From Alternaria dauci (taxonomy: Eukaryota; Ascomycota; Dothideomycetes; Pleosporales; Pleosporaceae), in assembly GCF_042100115.1 (NCBI RefSeq), contig NC_091273.1, forward strand, positions 3,472,001 through 3,536,000: 64,000 bases of DNA. The letters are read 5' to 3'. The stretch's first letter is position 1. Each line of letters opens with the position of its first letter. The notes below the pieces were generated by a model, which made no database searches, was not told the DNA's origin, and worked only from the letters and a program-made list of their open reading frames with translations. Both the position numbers and the translations under genes were made by a program. Shown in pieces: positions 34,501 to 46,338 of this stretch.

Positions 34501-37500
34501 ACTTCGTGGTCCGTCATCCCGATTTGTTCTACGAGGGCCGTGAACACCTGTCTCCAATCATCATCACAGCACTGTCGAAGATTGCGCAGCCTCCTAACCC
34601 CTCAGCCGATGCCAAGAAGCTTGCATTGAACTTGATCAGCTTGATCAGGACGTGGGAGGAACGTACTGCAAACGAGAGTGCAGGTACAGTTGATCGGCTA
34701 TCTCAGTCGCCACAAGCATTGAAGAGGCGAGCGGATGGATCTGCTGTCATTGCCAACTCATCGCAGAGAGGCTTTGTTGCTGGGTCTGGCATCCGGATGA
34801 TGCTCATCAAATACCTGATCCAGTTCATCGCATACTTGCCAGAACGCTTCCCGGTCGCTTCACCGAAGCCCAAGGATACCACCGCGATGGTTACCACATC
34901 ACCTCAGTCGGCAGAGATCTGCAAGAAGGCTGTGCAATTGTTGCATGACTTGCTTTCGCCACGACTATGGAACGACCTGGATCTGGACCTTATGCTCAGC
35001 AAGAAGATTGAGGAGATTCTTCTTACTGAAATGAAACAGGAGGATAAGCCCGAGGTCTTTAGCACCCGCATGATCAACACACTCCAGATAGTCAAGGTTA
35101 TTGTCAACGTCAAGCCGGATGACTGGGTACTGCAACGTATCCCGCAATTCCAAAAGATCTTGGAGAAGCCAATCCGTTCCGAGAATCCAGACGTACAGGC
35201 CAGTCTGCACGCGACTGATGAGTCGGATGACGGCACGATGAAGCTGAAGCCTATCCTCAAGCGGCTTCTAGAGGTCATGCCCGAACCTGTGACCGACGAC
35301 GAAGGCAACACCGAAGAGTCGCCGTCGACTGAATTCGTCAGCTTCCTCGGCACCATTGCTACAGAGGCTCTCTCCAACAGCTCCTATGTTAGTGCCATCA
35401 ACATCCTATGGACTCTATGCCAGAAGCGACCAGAGGAAATCGATCAACATATTCCATCGGTTATGAAAGCTTTCCAAGGCAAGATGGCTAAGGATCACCT
35501 TGCCGGCAGCAGCGGCATTCCAGGACAGCCAGTACCACCCGCTATGCGCCCGGAAGGAGCCAACCCGCCAACTGACCCACGTGAGGTGGAGATTCAGACC
35601 GATCTCGTCCTCAAGACGGTTGACATTCTTGCTGCGCGCATGAACGAGCTTGGCGAAAACCGAAGACCGTACCTCAGTGTACTTGCTTCACTCGTAGAGC
35701 GATCCCAGACCAACTCTGTCTGTATGAAAGTCCTGGACCTTGTCGAAGAATGGATCTTCCACTCCACCGAGCCTGTGCCGACACTCAAGGAGAAGACGGC
35801 AGTCCTAAGCAAGATGTTGCTCTTCGAACACCGGGCGGATACGTCGCTGCTGACTCGCTTCTTGGACCTCGTGATCCGCATCTACGAGGATCCCAAGATT
35901 ACTAGGAGTGAACTTACAGTACGTATGGAGCATGCTTTTTTGATCGGTACCCGAGCGCAGGATGTTGAGATGCGCAACCGATACATGACCATCTTCGACA
36001 AGAGCCTCAGTCGCACAGCAGCTAGTCGCCTAAGCTACGTGCTCGCGTCCCAAAACTGGGACACACTTTCTGACAGCTACTGGCTCAGCCAAGTCATTCA
36101 CTTGATGTTTGGTTCCGTTGAGATGAACACGCCGGCACAGCTTCATTCCGAAGATTTCCGTCTTATGCAACCCACGGCACTATTCGGATCATACAGTAAG
36201 GATCCTAGAATTGCAGACGTCATTGTTGACGACGAACTGGAGAACCTTGTTAATGGTCATCGCCGTTTCTGCAATCAATTGGCCGACGTCAAGACCAAGG
36301 ACATCTTCGAACCACTAGGGCATCTGCAACACACTGATAGCAACCTTGCACACGACATCTGGGTTGCCTTCTTTCCGCTTGCCTGGACAGCGCTTACGAA
36401 GGACGACCAGAGCGATCTTGAGAAAGGTATGGCTGCACTGCTTACCAAGGACTACCACTCTCGTCAGCTTGATAAACGACCCAATTGTGTTGCCACCATG
36501 CTTGATGGTATCGTTCACGCTCGGCCGCGAGTGAAGTTTCCGCCCCACATCATGAAGTACCTCGCTCAAACATACAACGCTTGGTACACTGCTGCTGTGT
36601 ATATGGAGGACTCTGCCATCTCGCCTGTCGTCGATGTCGAGAAACTACGCGAGAGCAACCTGGACGCTTTACTGGAAATCTACAGCGGGCTACAAGAAGA
36701 TGACTTATTCTATGGAACATGGCGGCGACGTTGCCAGTTCATAGAGTCCAACGCTGCTCTCTCTTACGAGCAATGTGGTATCTGGGATAAAGCACAGCAA
36801 ATGTACGAGGCTGCACAAATCAAGGCGCGCACCTCCGTCCTGCCCTTTAGCACTGGAGAGTACATGCTTTGGGAGGATCACTGGGTGATTTGTGCACAGA
36901 AGCTGCAGCAATGGGAGATCTTGAGTGATTTCGCTAAGCATGAGAACTTCAACGACCTCTATCTGGAGTCAACCTGGCGGGTATTCGATGCTTGGCAAAA
37001 CAATGAGACACGCGAGCAGCTCGATGCAACCATCAAGGCTGTCAGTGACGCGCCAACACCACGAAGAGTCTTCTTCCAGACCTTCATGTCTCTTCTCAAG
37101 CTTCACAACAAGCAGGAGTCACAACCAGAGTTCCATCGATTGTGCGATGAGTCAATTCAGCTTTCAATTAGGAAATGGCACCAGCTGCCCAGGCGCATCA
37201 CCCAGGCTCACATCCCGCTACTGCAACACTTCCAGCAGCTGGTCGAGCTGCACGATGCGAGCGTCATCTGCCAGAGTCTTGCACAAACTACCGCAACCAA
37301 CCTCGACGTCAAGTCTCAAGAGCTTAAGTTGCTCCTTAGCACATGGCGCGATCGCCTGCCAAATTTCTGGGACGACATCAATGCCTGGCAAGACCTGGTC
37401 ACCTGGCGACAGCACATTTTCCAGCTAATCAACGGTGTCTACCTCAACCTTCTTCCGCCAAACTCGAACAATGCCAGCGGCAATTCCTATGCTTACCGAG

Positions 37501-40115
37501 GTTACCACGAGACGGCATGGATCATCAACCGGTTCGCGCATGTGGCTCGCAAGCACAATTTGCCAGAAGTTTGCATCAATCAGCTTGGACGCATCTACAC
37601 TCTTCCTAACATAGAAATTCAGGAAGCGTTCTTGAAGTTGCGCGAACAGGCCAAGTGTCACTACCAGATCAAAGCCGATCTCAACAGCGGGCTGGACGTG
37701 ATCAACAACACCAATCTGAACTACTTCGGACCCAACCAAAAGGCCGAGTTTTACACGCTCAAAGGTATGTTCTTGGCCAAGTTGGGTCAGAAGAACGAAG
37801 CTGGTGAAGCATTTGGCACTGCTTTGTTCTTCGACATCAAGTTGCCCAAGGCTTGGGCGGAATGGGGCAGGTACAACGACATGTTATTCAAGGAAGAGCC
37901 ACAGAACCTGGAGAAGGCTGAGGCGGCACTCAGCTGCTACCTCGAGGCAGCGAGCCAATTCAAGAACGCAAAGTCAAGAAAACTGCTGGGGCGTGTGTTG
38001 TGGTTACTCAGCTTAGACAACCCGGAGAGGAGGTTGGCGGAGAAGTTTGAAGAGTTCAAGGGCGACACGCCGGCGTGGTATTGGATAACTTACATTCCGC
38101 AGTTATTGAACAGTCTCTCACGACAAGAAGCCCCCATCGCTAGATCGATTCTCGGCAAACTGGCGAAGACTTATCCACAGGCGCTTTACTGTCATCTCCG
38201 GACAACGCGGGAGGACATGGCTGTCCTCAAGAAGACGCACGAGCAAAAGGAGGCGAAAGAGAAGGCGGCGAAAGCCAAACAACAGGGCCAAGCATCGCCA
38301 GCACCGAAGCAGGCTTCACCAGATGCCAGGCCCGGTTCCAGCACCGGCAGCCGGCCAACAACCGCAGGTGCTGACGTCAAACCTGCTGCCAACGGTACAA
38401 CGAACGGTGCAGTGAAGACAGAAACTGCCACGCAAGATGGTGCACCCGCCCCTAGTGAGCCTCCGCCAGCACCAAAGAAGCCCTGGGATCACGTCGAAGA
38501 GATTAGTGCTATCCTCAAGACAGCGTTCCCTCTCCTCGCCCTTAGTATGGAGACGATGCTGGACCAGATTCAGAAGAACTTCAAGTGCCCTCCAGATGAG
38601 GATGCCTATCGACTCATCGTTGCTCTGCTCAATGATGGCCTGTCTTACGTCGGCCGCCAACCCAACCTTTACGCTAGAGAAATCAAGCTGCCAGCGTCAA
38701 CTGAGGCCAACATAACACGTTTTGCCGAGTCGGTTCTCCCACCTCACATCCGCAAGGCATTCGAGAAAGACTTTGTCACCAACAAGCCGACAATGTACGA
38801 GTATATTCAGAAGCTACGCACTTGGCGAAATCGCTTCGAGGAGAGGCTTGATCGAAGGAAGCTCACCGTCCCGCTCGAACAGTACACGCATCAACTTAGC
38901 GAGTTCCGTTTCCTCAAATTTGACGATGTGGAAGTGCCTGGACAGTACCTGCAACATCGCGACAAGAACTCCGACTTTGTGCGCATTGAGCGCTTTCTCC
39001 CCGATGTGGAGTTGGTTCGCGGTGTTGGCATTTGCCATCGCCGCCTTCGGATTCGTGGCCACGATGGAAGCGTTCATCCGTTTGCCATTCAGTTCCCCGC
39101 TGCGAGGAGTTCGAGGCGGGAAGAGCGTATCTTACAGTTGTTCCGCATCCTCAATGGCATTTTGGCCAAGCGCAAGGAGAGTCGGAGGAGAAACCTCCAG
39201 TTCCATCTCCCGCTCATGGTGCCGATCACGCCCAGCGTGCGCATGGTACAAGATGATGCGTCTTACATCAACATGCAAGGTATCTACGAGGACTATTGCC
39301 GCAAGAACGGTATCAACAAGGATGAGCCAGTGCTCTTCAGCATTGAGAAGCTGAGAGCACTTCAGCCAGTAAGTTGTTCTCTATATACACCGATCGACCT
39401 CCCGTCTCTAACTCGAACTCAACAGAAGAACCTGGATCATGCCAACAGCATTCGTCTCGAGACTTTCGCTGCTGTACAGGAGAAGTACGTGCCACCGACC
39501 GTCATCCAAGATTACTTCCGCGCTACCTTCCCTGCGTTCGACGACTTCTGGCTCTTCCGCCGTACCTTCAGCTACCAACTCGCTGCACTGACATTCATGA
39601 CCTACGTTATGCACATGAATACACGCTTCCCACAGAAGATCAGCGTCTCACGATCCAGCGGCCGCATCTGGGGTTCCGAACTCATCCCTAGCATGGCAGT
39701 CGGCAAGCCCATACTACACAACTCTGAGCCCGTTCCGTTCCGCCTGACGCCCAATCTACAAACTCTCATGGGCCCGTTGAACCTCGAGGGCATCTTCGCG
39801 CCCAGCGTGATGACGGTGGCACGCTGTTTGATCGAACCAGAAGGCGAACTGGAGATGCAACTCAGTATCTTCATGCGCGATGAGATGAATCACTGGTTCA
39901 CATCGCAGCACAAAGCTAGCCAGCTTACGCCCGAGGTGCTCAGGGAGAGCGTGCAAACTAATAGCGATCTTGTGGTCAAGAGGGCGAGTGCAATTGGAAG
40001 TCTGCCTACGGGTGCTAACCTGCCGGCTAACCAGACTGTTGTGGACCTTGTGGCTGTTGCGGTGCATCCGGCTAAGTTGAGTCAGTGTGATCCACTTTGG
40101 ATGGCATACTTGTAA
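28506..40115 (+). CDS. tra1: TRA1, PIKK-family pseudokinase scaffold of SAGA and NuA4
   Basis: Four exons (28506-28560, 28644-28801, 28851-39368, 39426-40115) give 3806 residues, in the usual 3700-3900 range. The start MATHNFEAMASKLDDPNSDL, the HEAT repeats filling most of the length, the FAT domain (roughly residues 2600-3200), the PI3K-like region from about 3420 (FRFLKFDDVEVPGQYLQ) and the FATC-type end (WMAYL) are all in order. The kinase-like region lacks a normal catalytic and metal-binding set: the segment FQKIS-like RFPQKISVSRSSGRIWGSEL replaces it, as known for Tra1/TRRAP. The protein binds activators and recruits SAGA and NuA4 acetyltransferases to promoters. An Ala/Pro/Lys-rich insert lies near residues 3200-3280. 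The last intron (57 nt) is a multiple of three with no stop, so its retention would add 19 residues. Confidence 0.97.
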
Positions 40116-42175
40116 GGTGTTTGAGGTGACGGGGTTTATATAGGTGTATGGCGTTTGGGGGGAAAAGGATATGCTCTACTGGTTAGTGGAAGGCGTGGTG
40201 GTAAAAAGGGCATTGGCGCAGTGGGGAGTTGATAAATCTCTACCAGATCTGTATCTTTGGCAAGGCGTTGGTACGAAGGAAGAATAGTTGTTATATATCA
40301 GGACCGACTTTTGGTTCTTCCATGTATGTTTCGTAGTGCGTCACCGAACGGTTGTCGTGTTACGCTAATGAATATTTTATATTAAACACTGTTGAAATCT
40401 TATCACGGTAGTGAGTTTGTAGGCTTGTCGAGTGGTCCTGCAGTAGAGTTTCGCTCCTACCACCTAGTCTAGGTCCATGTATGCATGTACTGCACGGCGT
40501 AGTACCCGGAAGCAGGGCGAGGCTGAATCCCGATCCTAACGCTGGAGACGGGAATTGGGCCATCTTCACGACTGAACGCTTGTGAATGTCCGTTGGATGG
40601 ATGCTGCTCGGCCAAGTTCCATATGCGCTCATTTGGATCTTCTATGGCCCGTTTGGATCGAGAATGGGGATGGCGAAGAAGCGATGCAGAATGGAGAAGT
40701 CCGTTGCCGCTACTGGTGAGCTGCGCTCGGAGCTAACCTTATGCTTCAGTAAGTCTATTTAGGTAATATTCTGCCAGGACTATTCATCAGATGTACTGAA
40801 TGGCAGCCTTGGACTACTTCTGCATTCTTAAGATGCAGTGCAAGTTAGGTCTTGAGACTTAAAGCAGTCTCATGAGAATCTAGCGAAAATGTGACGTTCT
40901 ATGGATGAGAAAGATGAATGAGTGCAAAAGTGTTTATCAGGAAGTAAAGAATTTTAAGACAACGAGGCCCCTGATGCGATATGATTTCTGGACGATCATC
41001 TCTAACGATAAGGAAAATGGATCATCCGTGATTTGGTCGGGCAACGAGGTGCGATCTTTTTGTTCCCGATCGGCCTCGGAGCTTCCGAGAACAACCCGCG
41101 TCGCGCGTTTCGGCGTAGCTTCATCCCCTAACCATCCATCTGCACCCGGCTTATGCGGAACACATACTGTCAGCACGCTTAATTCCGCTGTTTTCGACGT
41201 GTTCTCGGAGTAATCTGCCACGTTGAGGACCCATTAGAGGGCCCTAGCGCACATCGCTCCTTCATACCGCCTTATGAAACACGTTTCCACGAATCCTTTC
41301 GTCGCTCACGGCATCGGCATCGTCCCGCACCTGTTCATCTCCACGAACACTCAAATGACAGCGGTTTATGTATGGATTAGGAAAGGTGGCCTCGAGCTTT
41401 GCGCCACAGAAGTTCGAGGCATATACGTTGAAACGTGACTGAGTCGAACATTACGACAAGCATTACCGACGTACAGGTAACCGGCTCGCTGCTTCAGGCT
41501 TGTACGCGATAGATGAAGTGACGCGCGCCTCTAACATTCGTTTGTGACCCCGGGAACGTCGGAGAATTCATCGGCGCTCTGCATAGGAGAAAACAAATTC
41601 TCGTGTGACCACCTCGAGGGTCTTGCAGATCAAAGGGAAAGTATCACGACGCAATGATCCACGTCGCAATCGTTGGACTTCCCGGTATACAGTCCCCTCC
41701 CTGGTTTAGATGCGCAGGTAGCGTCTGTTCTCTAGGTTCTCTTCTCTTATTCGCTAGATACTCCTGCAGAATGTGTACGTGACCTCACTTCTCTTTACTA
41801 GCAGTTTTTATAGGTACCTTGCAAAGGAAGAAAACTAAGAGATCAGCCCTTATTTATAGAGATTCTCTTCCTTGCAGAGGCTTTTTCCGCGCCTCTTTAC
41901 TTACTTAAAAGCACGTTACGCATTCTAACTAGGGGGGACTGTAGGGGGCTATCATGCCTGTGGGCCCACTAGGAACTTGAGATTAGTTTGGATCTCCACC
42001 TAGGATTTGCAGATATTCCCTTGTGTCTAGGCTCGCCGTACGCGTATATGTCAGGCCCTGCCCTCAGGCTTCGAGCTCTTCTAGATTCCTCCTTTCTCGA
42101 AAGTCATTCTTTCGCTGTCGCTCTTTACCATTCCAGTCATTCGTTCCTGCTGAGCAGGTTTTTACTCCCTTTACA
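40116..42175. other. Intergenic, with an AT-rich possible repeat relic
   Basis: About 2 kb lies between TRA1 and the rhamnogalacturonase gene. I find no motif-bearing frame. A frame at 40905-41213 (+) is short and unrecognised. The AT-rich part at about 41740-41960 is listed separately. The last 150 bases are the promoter and leader of the rhamnogalacturonase gene. Confidence 0.5.
41740..41960. repeat. Possible degraded (RIP-like) repeat relic with an inverted repeat
   Basis: This patch is rich in TpA steps (such as TTTTTATAGG, CTTATTTATAGAG, CTTACTTAAAAG) compared with the flanks, and contains an imperfect inverted repeat: GCAAAGGAAGA near 41820 and TCTTCCTTGC near 41869. The composition is like transposon remnants mutated by repeat-induced point mutation in related fungi. 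No coding trace of an element remains, and one copy alone cannot prove a repeat. Confidence 0.3.
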
Positions 42176-43796
42176 ATGCATTTTTCGCAATTTCTTCTCG
42201 CAGCTGCGGCCATTGCACCGGCGTTCGGTCAGTTATCGGGCAAGGTCGGACCTCTGACTACACACGCTGCCAAAACCGCTAAGAAGACTTGCAATGTCAT
42301 GAACTATGGTGCGAAGGCGGACAAGTCCACCGATCTTGGTCCAGCACTTCTCGAGGCATTTAAGGCTTGCAAGACAGGTGGTACTGTCGTCGTTCCTTCC
42401 GGAGACTATGCCTTGAAGACGTGGGTGACGTTTGAAGGTGGCAAGGCATGGGCACTCCAGCTTGATGGTATCATCTATCGCACGGGTACTGAGGCCGGCA
42501 ACATGTTGTTCGTGAGAAACGCAAACGATTTCGAGATGTTCAGCAGCACCGGCAAGGGCGCTATTCAAGGTATGTCACTTCATATGTAAACTGCCTTTCT
42601 ACAGTACTAATGCGATTACAGGTAACGGCTACGAGGATCACAGGAACGGCAAGCGGAACGGTGCTCGTCTTCTGCGCATTGAGAAGACAAACAATTTCTC
42701 CGTCCACGTAAGAGACGCCCCTATACGAACTGCATCTGAGGCACATACTGACTTTGCATACAACATATTAGGACATCATTCTTGTCGATGCGCCCATGTT
42801 CCACTTTGTTATGAACACTTGCACGAACGGTGAAGCATACAACATGGCGATCCGCGGAGGCGACTGGGGCGGTCTTGATGGTGTGGATGTTTTTGGCACA
42901 AATATCTGGTAAGTATCCCTGTACCAACTGTCTGTGAAACAATCACTAACTATGAACCTCAAAATTTAGGATCCACGACGTGAGCATTGCAACATATCTC
43001 GCAAATTTCGTATCACTAACGAGAGCTGCAGATCATGGTAACTAACAAGGACGAGTGTGTCACTGTAAAGTCACCATCCAAGAACATTCTGATCGAGAAC
43101 ATCTACTGTAACTGGAGTGGCGGCTGCGCTATAGGCTCGCTCGGCGCCGACACTGCTATCTCTTCTATCGTCTACAAGAACATCTACACATGGAAGTCGA
43201 ACCAGATGATGATGGTTAAGTCAAACGGTGGTAGCGGTTACGTCGAAGACGTCGTCTTCGAGAACTTTATCGGTCACGGCAACGCATGGTCTCTCGATAT
43301 CAACCAGAAGTGGGCTTCGATGAGCACCATTGCCGGTGATGGCGTGCATCTCAGCAACATGACGTTCAAGAACTGGAAAGGCACGGTCGAATATGGATTG
43401 AACCGCGGGCCTGTCAGGGTCATCTGCGCAGACAAAGTAAGTGCTGACTATACGAAGTGTACGTGAGACATTACTGACTTCGCACCTCCACATCTACAGA
43501 CACCTTGCACGGATATCAAAATCCAAGACCTCGCCATGTGGACCGAAAAAGGCAACCACAATATCTACCAATGCCAGAGCGGCTACGGTAGTGGTTTCTG
43601 CTTGAAGCAAGGAACCGGTCCCTCGTATGCGGCGACTACCAGCACTCAAACTGTTGCCCCCACCGGATACTCTGCACCTACCATGAAGGAGAATCTCAAG
43701 ACAGCCTTCGGCACAGCTAGCCCTATTCCCATTCCGACCATGCCGGCGAGCTTCTACCCGAACACACCGCCGATCACGAAACTTGCTGGTCAATAA
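42176..43796 (+). CDS. Secreted rhamnogalacturonan hydrolase (GH28)
   Basis: Six exons (42176-42569, 42622-42707, 42772-42908, 42970-42979, 43032-43436, 43500-43796) give 442 residues. A signal peptide is plain ([18 protein letters not shown], cleavage near residue 18). The right-handed beta-helix repeats and the blocks [36 protein letters not shown] (Asp216, Glu217) and [11 protein letters not shown] identify the rhamnogalacturonase branch of family GH28, which replaces the NTDG/DD/GHG motifs of polygalacturonases. It cuts the alternating galacturonate-rhamnose backbone of pectin outside the cell. Exon 4 is only 10 nt long, and both flanking introns have strong GT/AG ends and CTAAC branch sites. 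The C-terminal tail is Pro/Thr-rich. Inducible expression on plant material is likely, but I cannot point to a defined site. Confidence 0.93.
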
Positions 43797-43883
43797 GTGC
43801 GCATTGCTGAGCGCCTGATTCTTGTCGTTTCTGACTTCATTTGCCCGTATATACTCACTTCTTGCCCCTTACATATATTCAAA

Positions 43884-43889
43884 AATAAA
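43884..43889 (+). terminator. Polyadenylation signal AATAAA of the rhamnogalacturonase gene
   Basis: A canonical AATAAA hexamer lies 88 bp after the stop codon in an AT-rich stretch. Fungal poly(A) signals are loose, so the assignment is only likely. Confidence 0.4.
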
Positions 43890-44178
43890 CTTATCTTGAA
43901 GTCAAAATCCCATGCGAACTTGAAGAGCTTCTCCCCTAAACTTTCTTTCTTCACCTGTATACCTGAACGCCTATTCCCTTAACGGGGGGATTGTTCCAAT
44001 CCAATGGATATTATTGAAGCTTGACATGGGTTGCTCCAACCAACGAGCTTATGGGAGATACTTCAACGCTGATCATACATGGCCTGCCCCCTTTGTCTAC
44101 GTAGTGTACTCTGTACATAGTGAACAGCCCAGCACAACATCTTGACTCTGCTATCTCACGTCACTTACCTCCCCATTG

Positions 44179-44186
44179 TATAAAAG
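44179..44186 (+). promoter_or_regulatory. TATA box in front of the degraded small gene
   Basis: TATAAAAG lies 109 bp upstream of the ATG at 44288 and is followed by a C/T-rich stretch resembling a transcription start region. A good core promoter in front of a broken frame supports recent decay or a misread gene structure. Confidence 0.4.
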
Positions 44187-44287
44187 AATCTGCCATTCAT
44201 TGCTATCAAGTCTCTCCATTCTTCACACTGAATAGATCGATCAGCCATACCACCCTTACCGCTACAGCTACAACGACATCATAAGCG

Positions 44288-44602
44288 ATGCCAGCACACA
44301 ACATAAATCTAGACGCTCTACCCGTCAAGTCCATGATCCGATGATGCATAGTACCGCGATGCGAAGGGCCAGCCTGGTCTCTTCCCGGAAGACGCGTGCA
44401 ACCTCGACTTTACAAAGTGGCGAACACAGGAGATCACGATCGAAACCAGGCGAAATGTTGATTTGCAGCTGGGGAACATATCTTGTTATTCTCCAGTCTC
44501 CAGTGACGATTGAGCATTCTCAGCGACCAAGCGCTGAGGGGCTACGTTCACGGAGTGGCTGTCGGGGCCAAGAAAGTCAGCGATGACCTTGGTGTTTCCT
44601 AA
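44288..44602 (+). pseudogene. Probable degraded small protein gene (frame broken twice)
   Basis: Three successive pieces look coding but lie in different frames. The first runs from ATG 44288 (MPAHNINLDALPVKSMIR, then stop at 44342). The second is open from 44352 to the stop at 44511-44513 (YRDAKGQPGLFPEDACNLDF, then TKWRTQEITIETRRNVDLQL). The third returns to the first frame and ends at 44602 with LRGYVHGVAVGAKKVSDDLG. No intron of normal size joins them; the gaps are only a few bases. The simplest reading is a gene of about 100 codons broken by two small indels. A spliced model with an unseen exon (acceptor CATAG at 44351) or sequence errors remain possible. I do not recognise the family, and there is no signal peptide. 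Confidence 0.4.
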
Positions 44603-46338
44603 AATCATTGGGTATGGGTATGTTCCACCTCCCTTGTTCAAGGTGCTTCCAGTTAACATGCGAAAATCTTTCCGAGCCTCAACATCTGCAGAACAAGGTT
44701 AAACTTATTGATCCCGGATAATGTAGCGTATCGTTCTTCCGAATTTGACGCGAGAGAAGATTCCGATTCCGATGTTGACAAAGAGCAGCTGAGCCCAATA
44801 ATCATCGCTCCGACAGTTGACAGTTGGTTTTCGATCTTCGAGCAGTTTATATCGTTTCCTTCTTTGACAAGCGTTCGGTTCGCTCACTTTCAACAAGAAC
44901 AATAACGACAGTCTCCTGAATACGTCTCCGATAACGTGGCTGGGCTTCTGGGTGGGGATTGCTCGATCGCTGCTGAAAGAGGAGCTGTTGCGAAGAAGCT
45001 GAGACGAGCAGTGCATGAGCGTCCAGTCGTTGAATAGCCAACTAATGACGATTTCCCGGCCGACAAAGTTTGGTTCTCCGATGGTTGCTCCGAGGACTGT
45101 GATGCTTAAACTGAACTAAACTGCGCCAGGGTAATGGCTGGGACAGTGCCAAGGCGTGGGATAATGGGCCCATCTCTTGCGTGCTTGTCTGAATCGTGGT
45201 ACAAGTGGGGTTAGTCCGCCGGGTTTCCACATGTAGCCGATGAGAAGGCATTTTGATGGTGAGCTCAATTCAATCTCAGCGTAATCACGTAGTATTTCAT
45301 CTCTCTAATGTGAGTTATTGTGCTCACAACGCACCAACTTTCTTCGTGCCGACGTAGTCATGAAGTGATGAGCAACACACAAGTATGACGATAGGCGCAG
45401 TTCAGTGTGCGACTAGAATGTTCCGTATGAGGATGGAAGGTGTGGAGTAAAGCAGATATTGGTGCAGGGTCAGAGGTGATTGTTGAGTCTCGTGACCCGC
45501 ATCTGAGGCTCGGCGCTGCAGTCAAGCCACCGGTGGCAGATAAGAGCGAGAAGAGGCTGACAATCGACCCATTTCGGTGGGGATGGCAGGGAAAATACGC
45601 CTTGACATGTTGGTGACAAGCTTCAGCCGTTAGCATGCAGCGTGACGCGAAATCAGCAAGCAGCACGGATAGACGTTGAGCGCCTCGAGCGATACGAAGA
45701 AACCCAGGCTTGGCGGAAGGGTCCTCGTGAAGGTTAGTGGCGGGCTTTGGCATCGTGGTTACAGCCAGGTGCTTGGAAACGGGTGCAAAATGACGTTGGC
45801 GTTGAGGCTTCGGTACGGAACTCGGCACCATTACGCCTGCGCCCAGACAATTAGTACGGCTAGGCGGATGGTAGGCGAGCGGGAAGCTTGGCAATACCGA
45901 ACAGCTCGCCACTTCTTCTCTTTCACCCCGCTTGCGAACGGTTGTTACCCAGCCCCGCTGTCGTCATTCCCGGCGCCAGAGGATCACTTCTGCTGCTTCA
46001 TCGCTTGCGTTTTATGCGATGATGGTGCCATACAGGGCAAGAGAAGGCACGTAGGATCAGATATGCTGTCCCAGATACCCAGAGGCCCTACAGCCACCCA
46101 TTTGAGGCATACATGCATGTCTTTGTTGATGAGTGCCGAAGGTGACCGACGATGACGTTCCCTGTACTGGACCCAAGATGTCTACCACCACGCCAAGCTC
46201 TCGATATCGCACGGTTCTTGGCCGTCCCTATGGTGTGTGCGCATGCGTTCCAAGTTGCTTGTTTAAAGGCACTCGTGTCCCCGGATCTAGATCTCTTGCC
46301 TGCACCCACCTTCTTCTTAGCACCGCTATTCATTCATT

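Larger units (their letters stand above)
43797..46338. other. Intergenic with one degraded small gene
   Basis: After the rhamnogalacturonase stop there is a polyadenylation-like AATAAA at 43884-43889. The degraded coding region at 44288-44602 is listed separately. From about 44.7 to 46.2 kb, frames such as 45358-45912 (-) are long but have a composition (Ser, His, Pro, Cys) and no motif that would support coding. The last 150 bases form the leader of the ENA-type ATPase gene. Confidence 0.45.

Noticed and set aside
45358..45912. A 184-codon frame on the - strand in the gap before the ENA-type gene
   Set aside because: Its composition (Ser, Pro, His, Cys, Thr) is that of random GC-balanced DNA. 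There is no motif, and an overlapping 159-codon frame exists on the other strand.
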